Below, piece by piece: positions 26,159 to 35,501 of a stretch of 64,000 nt of DNA. Source of the DNA: Rhodobacteraceae bacterium EL53 (GTDB lineage: Bacteria > Pseudomonadota > Alphaproteobacteria > Rhodobacterales > Rhodobacteraceae). How positions within the stretch are numbered: position 1 is the first letter of the stretch; each line of letters starts with the position of its first letter. Both the position numbers and the translations under genes were made by a program. Under the pieces are notes generated by a model that did no database searches, was not told the origin of the DNA, and worked only from the letters and a program-made list of their open reading frames with translations. The stretch covers positions 186,001 to 250,000 of the forward strand of contig OMPR01000010.1 of assembly GCA_900313015.1 (NCBI GenBank), written 5' to 3'.

Positions 26159-26920
26159 TTACAGTGCGGCGCGGCGGTGGCGACAAAAGGTGAGGTCGCG
26201 CAGGACGACCTGATTCATATCCGGAGCTTCAAAAATGAGATCCAACCAGATTTTTTCAATGCGCTTTTCATTGAGGCGGGAATAGGCCAGATCAAATTCG
26301 ACCATGACGTCTTTTTCACTCAAGGGGAGTTCCCGCACGATTTGTTCTGTGTTTGGGCCGTGCTTGATGTTCAGGCGGGCAAAAATTTCGAGCGGTTTTT
26401 CCGTTTCGATGATGGTATCGACCCGCAAAAGATGGGCCCGAGTCATGCCGACAGCGGCTTCGGCCGGTAGGTCGATGACCAGCGACAGGAACGAACCATC
26501 GAATTTGAAAACATCCATGCGCAGTCCATAGGGGGCTAGGTCGGCCTCGCGCGTGTTGCGCAGTTGGCGCAGGGTCAATTCGGAATATTCGCAATCATGA
26601 AACAGTTGAACTTCGCCGCCCAACGTCGACTTTGTCGGGACCGATGATAGACCCGGAACAGGGAGCGGTCCGCGCCAGAGTTCGGATCGCCAAGACCAGT
26701 CGGTGCCATGAGGTTTGGGGAAAAAGGAAGATCCGATTTTGGGCAGAGCCAGACGGCCATCGGCGACATGAATGAGACGATCCAGATGTGTACGCAAATC
26801 GCGTGCCTGATTGCGCTGTGTGCGCAAGACTGACAAATTGCTTTGCCCGGCCGCGCGCGCGGCACGACGCCACCGGCGCAGCGCACGCATATGAAACATC
26901 CGATCCAGTACCCTGCTCAT
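26159..26920 (-). CDS. Conserved roseobacter hypothetical protein (possibly DUF6478)
   Basis: A 253-residue protein with a basic, Arg-rich N-terminus (LRRWRRAARAAG) and no membrane segment. The C-terminal half (residues 110-250) looks like a beta-rich domain, with patterns such as GSFLSLVIDLP, EIFARLNIKHGPN and EKIWLDLIFEAPDMNQVVLRD. I recall this as a Rhodobacterales-restricted family, possibly DUF6478, but cannot confirm it. No catalytic motif is visible. It is likely in an operon with the downstream coiled-coil gene. Confidence 0.75.
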   Translation of the reverse strand: MSRVLDRMFHMRALRRWRRAARAAGQSNLSVLRTQRNQARDLRTHLDRLIHVADGRLALPKIGSSFFPKPHGTDWSWRSELWRGPLPVPGLSSVPTKSTLGGEVQLFHDCEYSELTLRQLRNTREADLAPYGLRMDVFKFDGSFLSLVIDLPAEAAVGMTRAHLLRVDTIIETEKPLEIFARLNIKHGPNTEQIVRELPLSEKDVMVEFDLAYSRLNEKRIEKIWLDLIFEAPDMNQVVLRDLTFCRHRRAAL

Positions 26921-27032
26921 TTCTATCCCGTTGCCTATGTGATCGCGCTGTTGGTCATTTGTATCGAAACTATGTTAACCAAATAAGCCCAATATTATCA
27001 ATTCGATGCATTTTTCCTGATTTTGGAAACAA

Positions 27033-27650
27033 TCAATCGGGTTTCTTTTGTGCAACCGTTGGGATGGCACTGGCTTGGATGGTTTTGGACGCAAGGTCGG
27101 ACAGCAAGTTTGCGCCTTGGTTCGCGAGCGCATCGCTGCCTTCGCTGGCATAGAGGGCCAGTCCGACCAGATGCCCGTTAAGGGCAAAGGCGGACCGCCA
27201 ATGGCGTGGGCTTGCCCCGTTGACGTTGTGATCTGGATTCTCAAGCAGAACAAAGGGGCGGCCCTTTAGAGAGTGGGTTTTCACCACGTTGGTGGGATTG
27301 GCCGATTGCGCCAGAGATTTGGCATTAGGCTGTGTACCCTTCGGGTTTGCGACGGTTGTGACGGTGATCAAAGCCAGATCTTGGGTCGGAAATCCCCCCC
27401 GCACCCCTAGTGCGTCACAGCGTGCCAACACCGCAAAGCTGTTCTGTTGATCGGATCGAACCGCGCGCTCATCCACGCAGTACCCGCGGGGCGCGATGAG
27501 GGTGATATCTCCTTGGGCCAGTAACACCTGAGTGATCCGTTTCGGCGTTTGTGATGCCACGAAACTCTGGCTGCACCCTGCAAGCAGAGTCAGCACGCCC
27601 AAGATGGAAAGGCGAGGGATCGGTCGAAAGATCTGGATCATATGTAACAT
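27033..27650 (-). CDS. Putative lipoprotein, function unknown
   Basis: A 205-residue exported protein. A hydrophobic signal ends in the lipobox LLAGC (Cys at about residue 26). The mature part has several conserved-looking segments (GYCVDERAVRSD, FAVLARCDALG, RHWRSAFALNGHLVGLALY) and two Cys that could pair. I do not recognise a family. It diverges from the pseudo-ABC gene across a 183-base gap with no strong promoter consensus. A slightly later ATG at 27641 is an alternative start. Confidence 0.72.
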   Translation of the reverse strand: MLHMIQIFRPIPRLSILGVLTLLAGCSQSFVASQTPKRITQVLLAQGDITLIAPRGYCVDERAVRSDQQNSFAVLARCDALGVRGGFPTQDLALITVTTVANPKGTQPNAKSLAQSANPTNVVKTHSLKGRPFVLLENPDHNVNGASPRHWRSAFALNGHLVGLALYASEGSDALANQGANLLSDLASKTIQASAIPTVAQKKPD

Positions 27651-27833
27651 CTTTTGCCTGCAGCGTTTCCTTTGCCAATAGCGTTCGATTTCACGTCAGA
27701 CAAGGCGAGCACAAAACAGTTATTCCCCCTGTCCTTGAAAATAGGGTGGTCAATGCTTACCGTCCAAGGCTCGGTGGCTGTGATGCGTCTGCGCTGTGCT
27801 GCGGGTAATTGAACCGGATGCGAGGGCGGGGTT

Positions 27834-30800
27834 ATGGAACCCACACTGTTTTCCTTCATATGGAAATATTCAAAGAAACAACAACTTACCCTGTTGCTGC
27901 TGACGGTGGTTTCGTTCCCGTTTCTTTATGCGTCTCTGGAGTTGCCCAAGCGGATCATTAACGACGCAATCGGGGCGACCACTGAAACGGTGACGGTCTG
28001 GTCTGTGGATCTGACACAGGTTCAGTATCTATTGGTGTTATGCTTTGCCTTTCTCGCAACTGTGCTGAGCAGTGGTTTGATGAAAATGCGGATCAACACG
28101 ATGAAAGGAGTGTTGGCAGAGCGCATGTTACGCCGGCTTCGGTTCAAGTTGATTCAACGCATGATGCGCTTTCCCAAGCCGTATTTTGCGAGCACGAGCC
28201 AAGGTGAATTGGTGTCGATGATTACCTCGGAAGCTGAACCAATGGGCGGGTTGATGGGGGATGCGATTGCACAGCCAGTGTTCCAATTGGGGCAGATGCT
28301 GACAATTGTGACGTTTCTGTTCATGCAGAGTATTTGGTTCGGGTTTGCATCGGTGGCCCTGATCCCGTTGCAGGCATGGCTTATTCCCATGTTGCAACGT
28401 CAGATCAATTTGCTGAACAAATCGCGCATTCAGGAGGTGCGCAGGCTCAGCTCGGAAATCGGGGAAAGTGCTGCGGGCATTTCTGATTTGCGGGCCAACG
28501 GGGGCTGGCGCTATCGTATGGCGCAGTTCACTGATCGATTGGGTCGGTTGTTCGACATCCGATACAAGATTTATCGCAAGAAGTTCTTTATGAAGTTCTT
28601 GAACAACATGATCACACAGATGACACCGTTCTTGTTCTATTCGGTGGGCGGGTATCTGGCAATTCAGGGTGAAATTACTGTCGGGGCCTTGGTTGCTGCA
28701 CTTGGGGCGTACAAGGATCTTAGCTCTCCTTGGAAAGAGCTGTTGTTTTATTACAATCAGGTTCAGGACATGTCGTTGCGTTGGGAAATCGTGACTGAAA
28801 GGTTTGCGCCGCGCCATATGGTTCCAAAAGAGTTGTTTGAAGGTGAACCCAATGACATCCCACGTTTGAATGGGGCGATTGAGTTGAAAGATGTGACCGT
28901 TCGCGATGTGGATGGAAACACCATCCTCGAAGATATCAATCTGACGATCCCCCCGGGTTCTCGCGTGGCCATCCAGTCGAGCAAAGCATCCGAACGTACT
29001 GCGATGGCGCAGTTGTTGACGCGTGAGATTTTGCCGGTGCGGGGGTCGGTTCTTTTGTCCGGGCACCCGTTAGAGGGGCTGCACCAATCGGTGATCGCAG
29101 CACGGATCGGGTATGCACATTCCCGCCCGTATCTTTTTGACGGCACCTTGGGTGATAATCTTCTGATGCCTTTGCGTACCCGACCACAGAGTGAGCAAAC
29201 TGGCCTTTACAAGCCCAACAAAAAGCAAATCGAAGCCGTCCGTTCAGGTAACAGCCCGGACATGCTGGATGAAGATTGGATCGAGCCGGGTTTGGCAGGG
29301 TTAAACGATGGGGGCGATATTCGGGAATGGTGGTTCAAGTTGGTCGAAGCGATGGGTATCGACGAGCTGATGTTCCGGCGCACCCTTCGATCGCGTCTGG
29401 ATGCGACTTTGCATCCACATTTGGCATCGCAAATCGTGGAGTTGCGCGAGAAAGTGGCGAGCCGCTTGCAAGACCGTGGTCTTAGCGAATTTGTTTATCG
29501 GTTTGAGCCTGACCAGTTCAACCCGGCTGTGCCTCTGGGTGGTAACCTACTTTATGCGTCGCCAGCGCGTGAAATTAAGCCCTTGGATCTGGCAAAAGAT
29601 AGTCGTTTCACCAAAATGTTGCAGGATCAGGGACTTGATGCCGAAGCCCAGGCCATGGCGCTGGGTGTGATTGAGATGCTGAAGCAGACATTTGGCCGAG
29701 ACGGTACCGACCACCCGCTTTTCCTGCGGTTGGGGATGGAAGAGGATCTGTATCACCGCCTGCTGGGTGTTGCAGAGAGGCAGGCCGTCAAAGGGGACGG
29801 TGCCTTGACCGAGGAAGAGCGGGCGTTGTTGCTTACCATTCCATTCCTGCTGACCGCGGAACAAATTGGTCCAAGCTTCCCCGAAGAATACAAAGACAAG
29901 ATCCTCGCGATCCGTCAGGCACAGGCTGGCAAGCTGCGTGCGTCTATTGATGGGATGTTTGTTGCGGTTGATCCGGGGGTTTACGTGCCGCGTCTGACAG
30001 TGGTGGAGAATGCGTTGTTTGGACGTGTGTCCATGATGGCAGGTGCACGCGCGGATGAGATCGAAAATGTTGTGGCTGAGGTGTTGCTTGAGGCGGGGCT
30101 AAGGGGAAGAATCGCGGCAACAATTTACGACCTTCCCTCGGGGTTGGGCGGGACAAACTTGCCGACAGTATTTCAAGAACGGGCTGCTTTCTCACGCGCT
30201 GGGATTAAGCGGCCTGATATTTTGGTCTTGGACAAAGCATTGGCCAGTCACGATTCGAAAAGCCGTTTGCGAACGCGTCAGAAGCTGAGGGAACTGCTGC
30301 CCCAATCCATCATGATTTTCATGGAAGATAACTTTGAACACCCAGAAGCCTATGATTTGTTCATTGAAATCAAAGACGGACGCATAGACGGAGTCACGCG
30401 ATCACAACTTGAGGCGTTGGGCAAAGGCGCAGCGGCTGATCTTAGTCGCAAGTTGAACATCATTGCGTCGACCGAGTTGTTTTCCAAGCTTGATGCGCGC
30501 AACCAGCGTTTGCTGGCGTTTTCCGCGCAGTGGTATGACGTTGCCGCAGGACAGACGATTTTTGCACACGGTCAACAAGCTGATGCGGCCTATTTGTGTT
30601 TAACCGGACGTGCGGCCTTGCGCTGGCCCGAGGACCCTTCGGGCATGCGGCCCATTTCCTATATTGAACCGGGGCGGCTGATTGGCGATCTGTCGATTAT
30701 CACCAAAGAACCGCGTCCGATGGATCTGGTGGCCGAAGAAGACAGTAGTTTCTTACGTATCGGTGCAGAAGAATTCAGAGCCGTAATCGAAAATGATGCG

Positions 30801-30941
30801 GGCGTCGCAATCAGTTTGCTTCAGACCGTATCGGGGCATTTGGTCGATGCGGCTGAATTTTTGCGGATGTCACATGTGAACATTGCCGATTTCACCAACC
30901 CAGAAGGCACACCAATTCCGGATGTGAAACCCCATGGCTGA
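27834..30941 (+). CDS. Degenerate ABC-exporter-like protein with split NBD and C-terminal cyclic-nucleotide-binding domain
   Basis: A 1035-residue protein. Residues about 18-325 form an ABC exporter type-1 membrane domain with about six helices. Residues about 350-443 are the first part of an ABC nucleotide-binding domain, but the Walker A site reads SSKASERT (382-389), lacking all P-loop glycines and the Lys. The Q-loop Gln is His429. An insert of about 275 residues (444-720) follows. The second NBD part has LPTVF where LSGGQ is expected, Walker B VLDKALASHD with the catalytic Glu replaced by Lys801, and Glu831 at the switch His. Residues about 881-1005 resemble a Crp-type cNMP-binding domain (IGDLSIITKEPRPMD). 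ATP-driven transport is unlikely; a sensor or scaffold is inferred. It overlaps the CPBP gene by eight bases. Confidence 0.85.
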   Translation: MEPTLFSFIWKYSKKQQLTLLLLTVVSFPFLYASLELPKRIINDAIGATTETVTVWSVDLTQVQYLLVLCFAFLATVLSSGLMKMRINTMKGVLAERMLRRLRFKLIQRMMRFPKPYFASTSQGELVSMITSEAEPMGGLMGDAIAQPVFQLGQMLTIVTFLFMQSIWFGFASVALIPLQAWLIPMLQRQINLLNKSRIQEVRRLSSEIGESAAGISDLRANGGWRYRMAQFTDRLGRLFDIRYKIYRKKFFMKFLNNMITQMTPFLFYSVGGYLAIQGEITVGALVAALGAYKDLSSPWKELLFYYNQVQDMSLRWEIVTERFAPRHMVPKELFEGEPNDIPRLNGAIELKDVTVRDVDGNTILEDINLTIPPGSRVAIQSSKASERTAMAQLLTREILPVRGSVLLSGHPLEGLHQSVIAARIGYAHSRPYLFDGTLGDNLLMPLRTRPQSEQTGLYKPNKKQIEAVRSGNSPDMLDEDWIEPGLAGLNDGGDIREWWFKLVEAMGIDELMFRRTLRSRLDATLHPHLASQIVELREKVASRLQDRGLSEFVYRFEPDQFNPAVPLGGNLLYASPAREIKPLDLAKDSRFTKMLQDQGLDAEAQAMALGVIEMLKQTFGRDGTDHPLFLRLGMEEDLYHRLLGVAERQAVKGDGALTEEERALLLTIPFLLTAEQIGPSFPEEYKDKILAIRQAQAGKLRASIDGMFVAVDPGVYVPRLTVVENALFGRVSMMAGARADEIENVVAEVLLEAGLRGRIAATIYDLPSGLGGTNLPTVFQERAAFSRAGIKRPDILVLDKALASHDSKSRLRTRQKLRELLPQSIMIFMEDNFEHPEAYDLFIEIKDGRIDGVTRSQLEALGKGAAADLSRKLNIIASTELFSKLDARNQRLLAFSAQWYDVAAGQTIFAHGQQADAAYLCLTGRAALRWPEDPSGMRPISYIEPGRLIGDLSIITKEPRPMDLVAEEDSSFLRIGAEEFRAVIENDAGVAISLLQTVSGHLVDAAEFLRMSHVNIADFTNPEGTPIPDVKPHG

Positions 30942-31821
30942 TACTGCTTATTCCCCGCATGAACACTTGGTGGCGCCGGGTCGTGACCGGCCAGAACTGT
31001 GGCGGCTGTTGGTTGGGCTTGTCATCATAGCTGCCGTGATCGTTGCCATGAACATGTTGGTGATGTCAGGGCTGCGACTGGTTCAGTCAGACGCGCAGAT
31101 GCGGGACTTTTTGTTGGGGCGCACACCGTTCGCTATGTTCGTGGTCCTGGGAAGTTTTGCCTTTGTTATCTTGGGGGTCGGTGTCGCAGCCCGACTGATG
31201 CAAGGGCGCGGTTTGATTGGGATCATCGGTGCGCCGGGTCTTGCCGTTGTTCAGTTTTGGCGTGTGTTTCGAGTTCTGTTGGCCATCGGCGTCGTGACTT
31301 TGATTTTGCCACCCTACGATATGGGGGCACCGATGACGTCAAACCTGTCGTTAGGGCTCTGGCTTGTTTTGTTGCCACTGTCCCTGTTGGTGGTTCTGGT
31401 TCAGACCAGCGCGGAAGAGATCCTGTTTCGCGGCTACATTCAACAAGGATTAGCTGCGCGCTTTTCCTCGCCTTTGATTTGGATGGGGTTGCCTGCGGTT
31501 TTGTTTGCCGTGGGGCACTACTTGCCAGATCAGGCCGGTGATAATGCCCTGTTGATTGGGCTTTGGGCGGGTTGCTTTGGTCTGCTGACTGCTGATCTGA
31601 CTGCGCGTTCAGGTACCTTGGGGCCAGCCATCGCGTTGCATATGTTCAATAATCTGACAGCCTTACTGTTCATTGCTTTCCCCGAAAGCCTGAGCGGGCT
31701 CGCTTTATATCTAGTGCCCTTTGACATGTCCGACACCGGAGAGGTCCGGTTGTGGTTGGTTGTTGATTTCATGATGATGCTGGTTGCATGGCTTGGCGCG
31801 CGTTTCGCACTTAGGCGTTGA
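30934..31821 (+). CDS. CPBP-family intramembrane metalloprotease
   Basis: A 295-residue membrane protein with about eight helices. The three CPBP motifs are present: SAEEILFRGYI (glutamates and Arg), LFAVGHYL (first His) and ALHMFNNL (second His and Asn). These suggest an active Rce1-type protease. Family members cleave prenylated proteins or serve in bacteriocin and stress systems in other bacteria. The eight-base overlap with the pseudo-ABC/cNMP gene implies coupled expression, and the large protein is a candidate partner or substrate. accD follows 60 bases later. Confidence 0.88.
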   Translation: MADTAYSPHEHLVAPGRDRPELWRLLVGLVIIAAVIVAMNMLVMSGLRLVQSDAQMRDFLLGRTPFAMFVVLGSFAFVILGVGVAARLMQGRGLIGIIGAPGLAVVQFWRVFRVLLAIGVVTLILPPYDMGAPMTSNLSLGLWLVLLPLSLLVVLVQTSAEEILFRGYIQQGLAARFSSPLIWMGLPAVLFAVGHYLPDQAGDNALLIGLWAGCFGLLTADLTARSGTLGPAIALHMFNNLTALLFIAFPESLSGLALYLVPFDMSDTGEVRLWLVVDFMMMLVAWLGARFALRR

Positions 31822-31881
31822 TTGCAATTCTGTTCGCTTGGGCTTATCTCAGCCCGAGCATGCATCACCAGAGGTCCCGCC

Positions 31882-32841
31882 ATGAACTGGATTACAAATT
31901 ACGTCCGGCCCCGGATCAACTCGATCTTTTCGCGCCGGGAAATGCCCGAAAATCTTTGGCAGAAATGCGGGGAATGCGGCACCATGCTGTTCCATCGGGA
32001 ACTGGCCGATAATTTGAATGTATGCACGCAGTGTGATCACCACATGGCGATCAGCCCGCGGGCGCGATTCAACGGGTTGTTTGACGGTGGGATTTTCACC
32101 GAGATTGAAGTGCCTGAACCGGTCGCTGATCCGCTGCATTTCCGGGATCAGAAAAAATACCCCGACCGAATGAAAGCAGCGCAAAAATCCACTGGCGAAA
32201 AAGAAGCGATGTTGGTTGCCGCTGGTGAAATCGGCCGCACGCCAATTATTGCCGCCTGTCAGGATTTCTCGTTCATGGGTGGGTCCATGGGCATGTATGT
32301 GGGCAACGCAATTATTGCTGCAGCTGAAGAGGCTGTGAAACTGGGGCGCCCGTTGATCCTGTTTTCCGCAGCTGGTGGAGCGCGGATGCAAGAGGGGATC
32401 TTGTCGTTAATGCAGATGCCCCGGTCCACCGTCGCTGTGCAAATGCTGAAAGAGGCGGGTTTGCCTTATATCGTAGTGCTGACTCACCCGACGACGGGTG
32501 GAGTGACGGCTTCTTATGCGATGTTGGGCGATGTGCAGATTTCTGAACCAAATGCGTTGATCTGTTTTGCCGGGCCACGCGTGATCGAACAGACCATCCG
32601 TGAAAAACTGCCGGAAGGGTTCCAGCGCGCGGAATACCTGCTGGACCATGGGATGCTTGATCGTGTGACCAAGCGGACCGAAATGCGTGAAGAGTTGATC
32701 ACCATCACGCGTATGCTGATGAAACAGCCGCCCGCGATCAAAGGTGATTTACCTGCGCCAGACGACTCTGATGCCACGGACGCACCGTCTGAGCCGGAAG
32801 TCGCAGACGCGCCCGCAGCTGATGCGGACAAAGCGTCCTGA
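31882..32841 (+). CDS. accD: Acetyl-CoA carboxylase carboxyltransferase, beta subunit
   Basis: A 319-residue subunit that, with AccA, carboxylates acetyl-CoA to malonyl-CoA for fatty acid synthesis. The N-terminal zinc ribbon has CGEC and CTQC pairs (about residues 30-52). The crotonase-like core shows [19 protein letters not shown] and [12 protein letters not shown]. The ATG at 31882 follows GAGG. The C-terminal tail (about 285-319) is acidic and Ala/Asp-rich, beyond the conserved fold. A terminator follows, so folC is probably transcribed separately. Confidence 0.96.
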   Translation: MNWITNYVRPRINSIFSRREMPENLWQKCGECGTMLFHRELADNLNVCTQCDHHMAISPRARFNGLFDGGIFTEIEVPEPVADPLHFRDQKKYPDRMKAAQKSTGEKEAMLVAAGEIGRTPIIAACQDFSFMGGSMGMYVGNAIIAAAEEAVKLGRPLILFSAAGGARMQEGILSLMQMPRSTVAVQMLKEAGLPYIVVLTHPTTGGVTASYAMLGDVQISEPNALICFAGPRVIEQTIREKLPEGFQRAEYLLDHGMLDRVTKRTEMREELITITRMLMKQPPAIKGDLPAPDDSDATDAPSEPEVADAPAADADKAS

Positions 32842-32849
32842 GGTTAATC

Positions 32850-32889
32850 ACCGGCAGCATCCGTTTCAGGACGGGTCTTGCCGGTTTTT
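32850..32889 (+). terminator. Terminator after accD
   Basis: An outer stem ACCGGCA/TGCCGGT encloses an inner stem ATCCGT/ACGGGT and is followed by TTTT. It lies nine bases after the accD stop. Confidence 0.75.
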
Positions 32890-33010
32890 GACAGTGCTTT
32901 GCCGCAGATACTACCTCGCGCGTTCCCGAATTCTTTGTATGCAATGCCTGCCAATACGCGGGCATTGATGTCTTGGCGCGGTCCCGTTTGAAATCCGAGA
33001 AAGTCTAAGC

Positions 33011-34282
33011 ATGACCCAAAATTCTGATGTGATCCTAGATCGGATGATGGCCCTGCACCCCAAGATTATTGATCTGACCTTGGACCGTGTTTGGCGTCTG
33101 CTGGCGGCTTTGGACAATCCGCAAGGAAAACTGCCGCCCGTTATTCATATTGCTGGTACCAATGGTAAAGGGTCAACGCAGGCGATGATCCGAGCCGGTC
33201 TGAACGGTGCAGGTCTAAGTGCTCATGCCTATACCTCTCCACATCTGGCGCGCTTTCACGAACGGATCCGGGTCGCGGATGCATTGATCTCAGAGGCCGA
33301 TCTAACGGCCGTTCTGGATGAATGCTATGTCGCGAACAACGGCGAGAATATCACTTACTTTGAGATCACCACGGTGGCGGGCCTGTTGGCTTTTGCCCGT
33401 GCACAGGCAGATTATACATTGCTTGAAGTTGGTTTGGGCGGGCGCTTGGACGCGACCAATGTGATTGATGAACCTGTGATTAGCGTCATTACGCCGATCT
33501 CGATAGATCATGAGCAGTTTCTTGGCGATACGCTGACCAAAATTGCGACTGAAAAAGCTGGGATTATCAAACGGGGTGTGCCGGTTGTCGTCGGTCCACA
33601 GCCCGAAGAAGCGATGGATGTGATAGAGGCGGTTGCGATGCGACTGGGGGCACCTTTGATCGCGCATGGCCAGCATTGGCACGTGTCATGTGAAAATGGG
33701 CGGCTGATCTATCAGGACGAAACGGGATTGTGTGATTTGCCGATGCCGAACCTTTTGGGGACGCATCAGGTTCAGAATGCGGGTGCGGCGCTAGCTGTCC
33801 TGCGTCACCTGAATCTGGGAGAGGCTGCGTATGATTCAGCCGTGACACAAGCAGAATGGCCTGCACGGATGCAGCGCCTGAAAACGGGCCCGTTGGTCGA
33901 AGCCGCCCCAGAGGCCGAGTTGTGGCTGGACGGCGGTCACAATGCAGCAGCTGGCGACGCGATTGCGGATCTGTTGGGGTCCCTGCCGAAACGGCCCACG
34001 CATTTGATTTGCGGCATGCTGAACACCAAAGATGTCACCGGATATCTACGTCCGTTGGCTGAGCAAGCTGAGAGTCTGACCGCAGTTTCCATTCCAGGGG
34101 AGGCAAACACCCTTCCGGCTGACGCGACTGCCGAGGCGGCTACTGCGGTCCATCTGTCTTCGACAACAGCAGATAGCGTTGCTGAGGCATTGCGCGCAAT
34201 TATCGCCACCACCCCTCAGGCACGGGTTTTGATCTGTGGATCACTTTATCTGGCGGGTAATATTCTGCGCGAAAACGGATAA
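33011..34282 (+). CDS. folC: Folylpolyglutamate synthase/dihydrofolate synthase
   Basis: A 423-residue Mur-ligase-type enzyme that adds glutamate to dihydropteroate and to folates. The P-loop is HIAGTNGKGSTQA (about residues 47-59). The typical motifs AYTSPHLARFHERIRV, LLEVGLGGRLDATNV and ISIDHEQFLGDT follow, and LWLDGGHNAAAG marks the C-terminal domain. Full length for a bifunctional enzyme. accD-folC adjacency is common in bacteria. It is convergent with zapE, 13 bases away. Confidence 0.95.
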   Translation: MTQNSDVILDRMMALHPKIIDLTLDRVWRLLAALDNPQGKLPPVIHIAGTNGKGSTQAMIRAGLNGAGLSAHAYTSPHLARFHERIRVADALISEADLTAVLDECYVANNGENITYFEITTVAGLLAFARAQADYTLLEVGLGGRLDATNVIDEPVISVITPISIDHEQFLGDTLTKIATEKAGIIKRGVPVVVGPQPEEAMDVIEAVAMRLGAPLIAHGQHWHVSCENGRLIYQDETGLCDLPMPNLLGTHQVQNAGAALAVLRHLNLGEAAYDSAVTQAEWPARMQRLKTGPLVEAAPEAELWLDGGHNAAAGDAIADLLGSLPKRPTHLICGMLNTKDVTGYLRPLAEQAESLTAVSIPGEANTLPADATAEAATAVHLSSTTADSVAEALRAIIATTPQARVLICGSLYLAGNILRENG

Positions 34283-34295
34283 GCCCCGCGGGAGC

Positions 34296-35354
34296 CTATT
34301 GCCCCCAATCCTGATCCTGCATTTCGCGCAGGCGCGAGGCGGTGCGTTCGAATTCGAACGTGCCTTCGCCCTCAAGATAAAGCATCTCGGGTTCTGCGGC
34401 GGCAGAGCAAATCAGGCGGACTTTGGCTTCGTAGAGGGCGTCGATCAGGATGACGAACCGCTTTGCTTCGTTAAAGTTGCTGCGTGAGAGTGTTGGGATA
34501 TCCTCAAGCACAAGAACTTTTACCGCTTCGGCGATGGCCAGATAATCCCCGGGTCCCAGCATTTTGCCACATAGGTCATAGAAGGTCGCACGGGCCACGC
34601 CATTGCGATAAGCGGGCAGCACAACTTCGCGGCCTTTGACTTGCAGCACCAAGGGGTCGGCCGCGCCGCCGGACAGGTCTTGCCAGACCGACCGAATTTG
34701 GGCGCGCGCATCAGAACCGATGGGGGTGAAGTAAACTGGCGCGCCTTCTAATCTATCTTGGCGGTAATCAGTGGGGGACACCATTTCCCAGATTACCATC
34801 TGTTCTTTGATCTCAGCGATAAAGGGCAGGAACAGCTGACGGTTCAACCCGTTTTTATAGAGATCATCCGGCACCCGGTTTGATGTGGTCACCACCACGA
34901 CACCGGCCTCGAACAGGGCCTCGAACAGGCGACCAACGATCATCGCATCGGTGATATCGGTGATCTGCATTTCGTCGAACGCCAGCACTTTGACTGAGTC
35001 TGTTACCGATTTCACAACAGGTGACAGGGCATCTTCGACGCCATTCTTGCGGGCGTCGTGCATCTGGGCGTGAATTTCCTGCATGAAGGCGTGAAAATGC
35101 ACCCGTCTTGAGGGGATGTCGCCCAATTGATCCACAAATAGATCCATCAGCATCGACTTGCCACGACCAACGCCACCCCAAAGATATAGACCCTTGGGTA
35201 CGGGCGGAGCTTTGCGAAAAAAACCACGTTTCACAGGGGTGGCCAAAGCCGCGCGGATGCGTTCGAATTCAGGCAAGACAGCCTGTTGCGCTGAGTCCGC
35301 GGTTAAGGAACCATCGGCGACAAGGGATGCGTAATGTGCAGGAATATCGGTCAT
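34296..35354 (-). CDS. zapE: AFG1/ZapE-family ATPase
   Basis: A 352-residue AAA-like ATPase. In Escherichia coli ZapE influences division-ring stability, and the mitochondrial relative AFG1/LACE1 aids protein turnover. Walker A is GGVGRGKSMLMDLF, Walker B VLAFDEMQITD, then TTSNRVPDDLY. The ATG at 35354 (MTDIPAHYASL) was chosen; an upstream extension of 13 codons lacks similarity. Monocistronic and divergent from the MFS gene. Confidence 0.92.
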   Translation of the reverse strand: MTDIPAHYASLVADGSLTADSAQQAVLPEFERIRAALATPVKRGFFRKAPPVPKGLYLWGGVGRGKSMLMDLFVDQLGDIPSRRVHFHAFMQEIHAQMHDARKNGVEDALSPVVKSVTDSVKVLAFDEMQITDITDAMIVGRLFEALFEAGVVVVTTSNRVPDDLYKNGLNRQLFLPFIAEIKEQMVIWEMVSPTDYRQDRLEGAPVYFTPIGSDARAQIRSVWQDLSGGAADPLVLQVKGREVVLPAYRNGVARATFYDLCGKMLGPGDYLAIAEAVKVLVLEDIPTLSRSNFNEAKRFVILIDALYEAKVRLICSAAAEPEMLYLEGEGTFEFERTASRLREMQDQDWGQ

Positions 35355-35501
35355 TTCTAAGCCATAACGCGGTGTTGCGCAGTTGGAAAGCACAGCAAAA
35401 CACGCTCACATCAAATTTAGTTATCTGAGACAGCAAAACTCCTGATTTGACGGGCGCTGAAATGTGACTAACGTCCCTTCAGTTCCCCGGAGTTCTTCTT
35501 G

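Noticed and set aside
28128-29066. 312-codon minus-strand frame inside the pseudo-ABC gene
   Set aside because: The plus-strand frame encodes the recognisable membrane domain; the minus frame is low-complexity and His/Arg-rich, as shadows usually are.
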